Part shown: positions 6,872 through 11,309 of the stretch, piece by piece
Position numbering within the stretch: position 1 is the stretch's first letter
How the letters are laid out: every line of letters begins with the position of its first letter
Origin: Candidatus Zixiibacteriota bacterium
GTDB taxonomy: Bacteria; Zixibacteria; MSB-5A5; GN15; JAAZOE01
NCBI GenBank assembly: GCA_012797915.1
Contig: JAAZOE010000214.1
Location: 1 to 11,309 of the forward strand
DNA: 11,309 bases
Direction: 5' to 3'
Made by a program: the position numbers and the translations under genes
Notes under the pieces: model-generated
What the model was told of the DNA's origin: nothing
The model's database searches: none
The model's input: the letters and a program-made list of their open reading frames with translations, nothing else

Positions 6872-9205
6872 TTATTGCGGCGGCGGCGGCGGACCTCCGC
6901 GGAAGACGAAGTTGACGATATAGACGGCGTCGCCGACATTGATACTTCCGTCCCCGTTGGCGTCACCCTGGTAGGGATCCGGCGCGGTGCCTCCCCGGAA
7001 GACGAAATTGATGATGAAAACGGCGTCGCCGACATTGACGCTCCCGTCCCCGTTGGCATCGCCGCGGAGGCCGACCCGGAACGTAATCGGCTGAACGACT
7101 GGCACATAATCCTGATACAACGGTTTCACGCTGGTGACGACCGAATTCAGGGTGGCGGTGTCGATCGTGCCGGAGCCGGTTCCGGTGGCTTGGAACAGCA
7201 GGTTAAGAATCGGACCGTTCCCGGCCGGAAGGGCATCCTTGGCGGTCGTTTTGGCGGCGGTGAGGCGGAAGGATATCTTGGAGGAGGATTGTCCCATGAC
7301 GTACACGGTATCAAAATCCTCGGCCCGCGTTCCGGTCACCGAAAATCCCTGGTACGAAAGGGTGGGCGAGCCGGTGACGGGCCACTTGACGACAATATCC
7401 AATTCGTTGAGCGGCAGGCTGTTTTTCAGGTAGATCGGAATCGCCGTCGTGGTCGCCGGCGGAAGAGTCGTGCCCACACCGTACAGAGTATCGGCGGTGG
7501 CGATGACATAGTAGTTTTTGACCTCGGTATCGGTGCCGTTGGGGTCGGTGACGGTCAGCTTGATATTGTAGACGCCCGGATTGTTGTAGATATAGGTCGG
7601 GTTTTGATCGGTTGAACTGCCGCCGTCGCCGAAATCCCACAGCCATGAGGTGGCCAGAGGGGATTGATCCGTAAAGGCGACGGTCAAGGGCGGCGGGCCG
7701 TACAACGGGGCGGCGGTGAATTTGGCCACGGGCGCGTGGGACAGGCAGTTGTACGCGTTTATCCGGCCCGATCCGAGCTGGTTGGCATAGGTGGGATTGA
7801 GGGCGTCGATATCATCGGCATTGTTCATGATCATGGTGTCGATCTGGGCCTTGGTATAGGTCGGATAATGCGACTTGATTAAGGCCGCCAGACCGGCGGT
7901 CATCGGGGCCGAGAACGAGGTTCCCCACCAGTAGGTATATCCGGGGGTGTAGTGGAAGGAATTGGTCGAGTAGATCTGGTCGCCGGGGGCGGAAACCTCG
8001 ACCCAATAGCCGTAGTTGGAATAGCTCGATTTGTGGTCGGTTTGATCGGTCGCGGCCACGGCCAGGATGCCGGAGTAGGTCCCGAAATAATCGGCGTCGC
8101 TGGAGTTGTCGTTGCCAGCGGAGGCACAGAAGACGATTCCGGCGCTCATGGCATTGGCCAGAGCGGTCGCCATGCCGGCGATATTGGATGATCCGGCCGA
8201 ATAGCTGATGACATCGGCGCCATTGTTGACGGCGTAATTGATCGCCTCGAGCACGGCCGACATGATGGCATAGCCGGCCTCTTGGGTGGGATCTGAGGGA
8301 TCCTGGACCGACAGTCCGGCCCGCAGGCACATGATCTGGGCACCCCGGCCGCGCCAGGCGGGTCCCCAGCCGCCGGACAAGCCGGCCACGCCGGTGGAGT
8401 TATTGCTGACGGCCGTGGCCACGCCGGAGCAGCCCGTCCCGTGACCATTGAAGTCGTTGGGGTCGTTATCCTTGGCGGAGGCATCTTCGCCGGGCCAAGC
8501 GGTCAGACCGCCGGACGAGGTGATAAAATCGTAGCCGATGAGGTCATCGGCATAACCGTTGCCGCCGTTATCGACGCCATTGATATCAGTGGAATCGAAT
8601 ACCACATGGTCGCCATCGAGGTCCTCGGCCGGGTTGACCCAGATGTTGTTTTTCAGATCGGGATGGCGGTAATTTTCGCCGGTATCGATGATGGCAATCA
8701 CCACCGTATCGGACCCGGTTTCGATATCCCAGGCCTCATGAACCAGCAACTGCGAGCCGGCCTTATAGGCCCATTGGTTGCTGTGGCTGGGGTCGTTGGG
8801 GGTTGCGTCCACGCGGCAGGCGACGTCCTGGGTGATGACGAGGACATGCGGATCGGCCGCCATGGTTTTCAGAAAGGATTCGTCATCCTGATCCGCCGGG
8901 CGGGTAATCAATCCGATCCGGTGCAGGCCGCTTTTTACTCCCGTCTCGGAGGGGCAAAGCTGTCGCACCTGGGTGACGCCGAAGCGGCCGAGAATGTCGT
9001 CAACGGAGGGAACTCCGACCTGCGCGGCGGCCGAACCCCGCGCCAGCGCGGCCAGGTGGACATCATCGGAGAATTCGACGACGAACTGACCCGGGATGGG
9101 GATGATCCGCGCGGCCGAAGAGGGCGCGCCGGGAAGGTAGTTGGCCAGCGGCGCCGAAACCAAGGCCGCCAAGCAGACAAGGCAGAACAGGCTGACAATA
9201 CGCAT
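6872..9205 (-). CDS. Secreted subtilisin-like serine protease (S8) with PKD, cohesin-like and dockerin type I domains
   Basis: This is an extracellular endopeptidase of 777 residues. ATG 9205 is chosen because GGAG ends 7 bases before it; ATG 9211 is too close to that SD, and the longest frame (9280) adds non-signal sequence. The signal peptide is about MRIVSLFCLVCLAALVSAPLA. Residues 35-140 form an I9-type pro-domain (GQFVVEFSDD). The catalytic triad is complete: Asp174 (IIDTGENYRHPDL), His255 (FNGHGTGC) and Ser430 (GTSFSAPMTAGL), with oxyanion Asn365 (CASAGNDN). A PKD domain spans 491-568 (WLWDFGDGGSSTDQNPTY), a cohesin-like beta domain about 572-710, and a two-loop calcium-binding dockerin 715-770 (GDANGDGSVNVGDAVF; GDANGDGSINVGDAVY). 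It ends in GGPPPPPQ, encoded in part by five CGG units (6878-6892). It has no T9SS tail, unlike the next three genes downstream. A nutritional or surface-remodelling role is likely. Confidence 0.95.
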   Translation of the reverse strand: MRIVSLFCLVCLAALVSAPLANYLPGAPSSAARIIPIPGQFVVEFSDDVHLAALARGSAAAQVGVPSVDDILGRFGVTQVRQLCPSETGVKSGLHRIGLITRPADQDDESFLKTMAADPHVLVITQDVACRVDATPNDPSHSNQWAYKAGSQLLVHEAWDIETGSDTVVIAIIDTGENYRHPDLKNNIWVNPAEDLDGDHVVFDSTDINGVDNGGNGYADDLIGYDFITSSGGLTAWPGEDASAKDNDPNDFNGHGTGCSGVATAVSNNSTGVAGLSGGWGPAWRGRGAQIMCLRAGLSVQDPSDPTQEAGYAIMSAVLEAINYAVNNGADVISYSAGSSNIAGMATALANAMSAGIVFCASAGNDNSSDADYFGTYSGILAVAATDQTDHKSSYSNYGYWVEVSAPGDQIYSTNSFHYTPGYTYWWGTSFSAPMTAGLAALIKSHYPTYTKAQIDTMIMNNADDIDALNPTYANQLGSGRINAYNCLSHAPVAKFTAAPLYGPPPLTVAFTDQSPLATSWLWDFGDGGSSTDQNPTYIYNNPGVYNIKLTVTDPNGTDTEVKNYYVIATADTLYGVGTTLPPATTTAIPIYLKNSLPLNELDIVVKWPVTGSPTLSYQGFSVTGTRAEDFDTVYVMGQSSSKISFRLTAAKTTAKDALPAGNGPILNLLFQATGTGSGTIDTATLNSVVTSVKPLYQDYVPVVQPITFRVGLRGDANGDGSVNVGDAVFIINFVFRGGTAPDPYQGDANGDGSINVGDAVYIVNFVFRGGPPPPPQ

Positions 9206-9212
9206 GATCATA

Positions 9213-9216
9213 CTCC
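9213..9216 (-). promoter_or_regulatory. Ribosome binding site that decides the protease start at 9205
   Basis: GGAG on the minus strand is 7 bases before ATG 9205 and only 1 base before ATG 9211, so the downstream ATG is favoured. Confidence 0.65.
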
Positions 9217-9318
9217 GAGGTTTGAATCCTCTGTTCGCGAACTCTGTAGCGGTGTGAGGGGGGCCGACGTTCCGGGGCAACCCGGCCCGGCCGCGGTCCG
9301 TATCCTATGACCACCTTT

Positions 9319-9346
9319 AATATACGCTAATTTCTTCATCGGTCAA
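9319..9346 (-). promoter_or_regulatory. Promoter of the S8 protease gene
   Basis: The minus strand has TTGACC (9341-9346), a 16-base spacer and TATATT (9319-9324), the best promoter in the window by the sigma-70 rule. It also fits TTG-N19-TAnnTT. Transcription would start near 9312, leaving a GC-rich leader of about 106 bases with a small hairpin (CCGGG/CCCGG, 9272-9285). Confidence 0.7.
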
Positions 9347-9395
9347 CCGATCTTTTTCATAAGCCGTTTCGGCCGGAATTCGTCGCCCGCATGCG

Positions 9396-9432
9396 AAAAA
9401 AATGCCGCGCCGGTCATCAACCGGCGCGGCAT
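9396..9432 (-). terminator. Strong intrinsic terminator after the dockerin protein
   Basis: ATGCCGCGCCGGT (9402-9414) and ACCGGCGCGGCAT (9420-9432) form a 13-bp perfect stem with a 5-base loop. The minus strand continues into seven T (9396-9402). It lies 45 bases beyond the stop at 9478 and isolates that gene from the protease promoter. A short TTTT on the other side may give weak function in the plus direction. Confidence 0.93.
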
Positions 9433-9477
9433 CGTTTTATCTCGTGCGGACTGCCGTCAGGCAATCCCCGTCAGACT

Positions 9478-11309
9478 CTACGAACCGCAAATGGGAGCCG
9501 GACCGCCGCGGAAGACGAAGGTGATGATATACACCGCGTCGCCCACGTTGACCTTGCCGTCCCCGTTGGCGTCGCCTTCCTGCATGCAGATCGGCGCCGG
9601 ACCGCCGCGGAAGACGTAGGTGATGATATACACCGCGTCGCCCACGTTGACCTTGCCGTCGTTGTTGGCATCACCGGCCACGTCGCAACAAGACGTCGAG
9701 CCGCACCCCATCCCGGCATGCGCCGTGATGAAGGCCTTGCCCGCCGTGATCGCGTTGGTGAACGCCGTCTGGCCGGTCTTCACCCCCGCCAGCACCTTCA
9801 CCACGCAGATCGTGTCGTTGGTGTCCAGGTTGTATTCCCCGAAGGTGATCAACGTCGACAAGTCGGTGTACAACGACTCGGGAGCCGTCGAACTGAACGT
9901 GCTGAACCCGTCGTTGTTCTTCATCTTGTCGTAGATCGCGCCCGGCGGCAGCGGAGCCAGGCTGCCGTACGGACCACTGGTATACACGTAGGTCGCGTTG
10001 TCCAGGGTCATGCCGTTCTTGAAGGTCACGCCCGGACCGGCCGCGATGCCGGCATACCGGTCGCTCGACTCCTGGTCGCACAACGCCTCGGTCGAATCAT
10101 CCTGGTTGTACTCGCCGCCGAACTGATAAATCAGCCCGCTGGCCAGGTCGTATCCCGAACCGTTGTTGGAACCGCTGTCGGCGGGCACGTCCCAATCCAG
10201 GAATTCGCCCACCAACACCCCGTTCAGCGTCGAGGCCGTCATGTTGAAGAACCGCAGCTTCTCGATGATGAATTCGCAGTTGCCGGCCGCCTTCGGAATG
10301 TAGTAGTCGGCCAGGAACCCGACCGTCGTGTCGGCCGTCGCAAACATCGTGCTGGCCTTGGTGTAGTCGGCGTTGGTGTTGTCGATCGTCCACGGCGCCA
10401 GCGGACGCATCCCGTCGGCATCCGTGTACGTCTTCGAATAGGCGCTGAACCGCAGGGTATCGCTGCCGTCGAGGCGGCAGACCACCGGCGATCCATCGTA
10501 CAGGTAGATGTTCGACGTCGTGTTGGCGTTGAACGTGTCGCAATCGGCGATGTAATCAAAGGCGTAGTCGGCCGCGTTGTTGACCAGGTGACCGTCGTTC
10601 CACAAGCGAATCTGCTTGCAGGTCGTGGCCAGGTTGGTCGAGGCCGGATACACGAATTCGGAGGCAACCATCAGGCAGACCGGAATCTCCCGCGGGCTGC
10701 CCACGGCCTCGTGCACGACCGAAATCGTGGCCACCCAGACCGACGGATCCGGCGCACCCGCCGGGGCCGTGAAGGTCAGGGTCACATCCACCGTGTTGTT
10801 CAAACCGGCCGAAATCGTCCCGCTGGCCGGCGCCGCATTGATCCAGCCCGAACCGTTGGTATAGCTGACCCCGATCGAATAATCGTTGTCGGCCAGACCC
10901 GGGTTCTCCATGGTGAACGTCACCGCCGTGTCGCCACCCGGCGCCACCACCAACGGCACCGTGCCATAGCACTCGCCATAGCCGGTCCCGGCATTATCCG
11001 TATACCCCGGCTCTTCCACCGCGTCGCGGCACGGCGTCTGGAACCACATCACCGGGTTGGCCACCCAGATACCGGATTCGGTCTGCACGCAGCCGCCGGC
11101 CGATTTGTCGTTGATGTAGACAACATCCAGGACATTGGTCCCGGGGGTGATCCCCTCGCAGCCGTTGGCATCCACGCGGCCGTACCGGGCCATCGAGGCC
11201 CAGTAATCGCTCTCGCATTCGCCATCGGCGCACAACGGGCTGGGAGAATTCGTCAGGTTCTGCGGCGTATCCCAGTTCAAACCGTTGTTGTTGGACACGC
11301 TCATGTACA
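9478..11309 (-). CDS. Cysteine-rich secreted protein with dockerin type I domain, 5' part missing (possibly sialidase/BNR-like)
   Basis: The frame is open to the right window edge, so about 609 C-terminal residues are seen and the true start lies outside. The first Met in frame (11304) is internal. Numbering from that Met, residues 1-90 carry an Asp-box-like stretch (SNNNGLNW at 4-11, with Asn in place of the usual Asp) and a WASMARY / DVVYINDKSAGG segment. Both recall BNR/sialidase-type beta-propeller proteins. Residues 115-215 look like a BACON or Ig-like domain (GWINAAPASGTISAG). Residues 220-535 are not recognised. The C-terminus (543-604) is a dockerin with two calcium loops (DANNDGKVNVGD; DANGDGKVNVGD) and twin RGGPAPIC ends. 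Eighteen Cys in 608 residues suggest disulfides and export. No T9SS tail is present. A strong terminator follows. Confidence 0.85.
   Translation of the reverse strand, partial: YMSVSNNNGLNWDTPQNLTNSPSPLCADGECESDYWASMARYGRVDANGCEGITPGTNVLDVVYINDKSAGGCVQTESGIWVANPVMWFQTPCRDAVEEPGYTDNAGTGYGECYGTVPLVVAPGGDTAVTFTMENPGLADNDYSIGVSYTNGSGWINAAPASGTISAGLNNTVDVTLTFTAPAGAPDPSVWVATISVVHEAVGSPREIPVCLMVASEFVYPASTNLATTCKQIRLWNDGHLVNNAADYAFDYIADCDTFNANTTSNIYLYDGSPVVCRLDGSDTLRFSAYSKTYTDADGMRPLAPWTIDNTNADYTKASTMFATADTTVGFLADYYIPKAAGNCEFIIEKLRFFNMTASTLNGVLVGEFLDWDVPADSGSNNGSGYDLASGLIYQFGGEYNQDDSTEALCDQESSDRYAGIAAGPGVTFKNGMTLDNATYVYTSGPYGSLAPLPPGAIYDKMKNNDGFSTFSSTAPESLYTDLSTLITFGEYNLDTNDTICVVKVLAGVKTGQTAFTNAITAGKAFITAHAGMGCGSTSCCDVAGDANNDGKVNVGDAVYIITYVFRGGPAPICMQEGDANGDGKVNVGDAVYIITFVFRGGPAPICGS
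9497..9675 (-). repeat. Tandem dockerin-encoding repeat, two 80-base units
   Basis: Units at 9497-9576 and 9596-9675, offset by 99 bases (33 codons), agree at 74 of 80 bases by eye. They encode the two calcium-binding halves of the dockerin at the end of the gene. The two halves in the protease gene (about 6895-7072) have diverged more, so this pair looks recently duplicated, converted, or held by strong codon bias. Confidence 0.85.

Noticed and set aside
6858..6874. Run of eight T just after the protease stop, considered as an intrinsic terminator
   Set aside because: No convincing stem precedes it; the best is a 4-bp GACC/GGTC with a long loop. Weak termination is possible but not supported.
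6878..6892. CGG trinucleotide repeat, considered as a phase-variable tract
   Set aside because: It codes the poly-proline end of the protease in frame; changes by whole units would only alter the number of prolines and would not shift the frame.
8441..9310. Plus-strand open frame of 289 codons, and similar ones at 6791-7615 and 5786-6520
   Set aside because: They are antisense to the S8 protease and the cohesin-like gene, where catalytic and sorting motifs fix the true frame.

Overview
The window looks like part of a chromosome from an uncultured bacterium of the FCB superphylum, most like candidate phylum Zixibacteria or a close relative. The grounds are three adjacent C-terminal domains of the type IX secretion (T9SS) type A / FlgD-Ig kind (QNYPNPFNP ... 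DTRKM.L.R), two dockerin type I modules of the GDANGDG.(V/I)NVGDAV(Y/F)I form, and promoter-like boxes resembling the Bacteroidetes TTG-N19-TAnnTT pattern. The phylum call is recognition of style, not a database result. All six genes lie on the minus strand, so the text reads right to left in gene order.

Layout in transcription order, from high to low coordinates. (1) 11309-9478 is the 3' part of a large secreted protein with an Asp-box (BNR)-like edge, a BACON/Ig-like beta domain, a cysteine-rich unrecognised region and a dockerin, followed by a strong intrinsic terminator. (2) 9205-6872 is a secreted subtilisin-type S8 protease with a pro-domain, PKD domain, cohesin-like domain and dockerin, behind a good promoter. 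(3) 6709-5807 and (4) 5642-4725 are tandem paralogues with a signal peptide, a cohesin-like beta-sandwich with three conserved Cys and a T9SS tail, separated by a strong terminator. (5) 4535-1869 is a large surface protein of six Ig/cadherin-like repeats plus a T9SS tail. (6) Then comes a 345-base AT-rich gene-free gap with DnaA-box-like sequences and inverted repeats. (7) 1523 to the left edge is a cytoplasmic clan GH-A glycoside-hydrolase-like protein (GH35/GH42 type) whose catalytic motifs look degraded.

Together, genes 1-5 read as a block of exported or cell-surface proteins carrying two kinds of C-terminal module: T9SS sorting domains on proteins with cohesin-like or Ig folds, and dockerins on a protease and an unknown protein. 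The most interesting working idea is a cellulosome-like surface assembly in which T9SS-anchored cohesin-like proteins hold dockerin-bearing partners. This is inference only. Starts were chosen from Shine-Dalgarno (SD) sites, and in one case from the promoter position, so four genes start downstream of their longest reading frame. No tRNA, rRNA, CRISPR or insertion sequence was seen.
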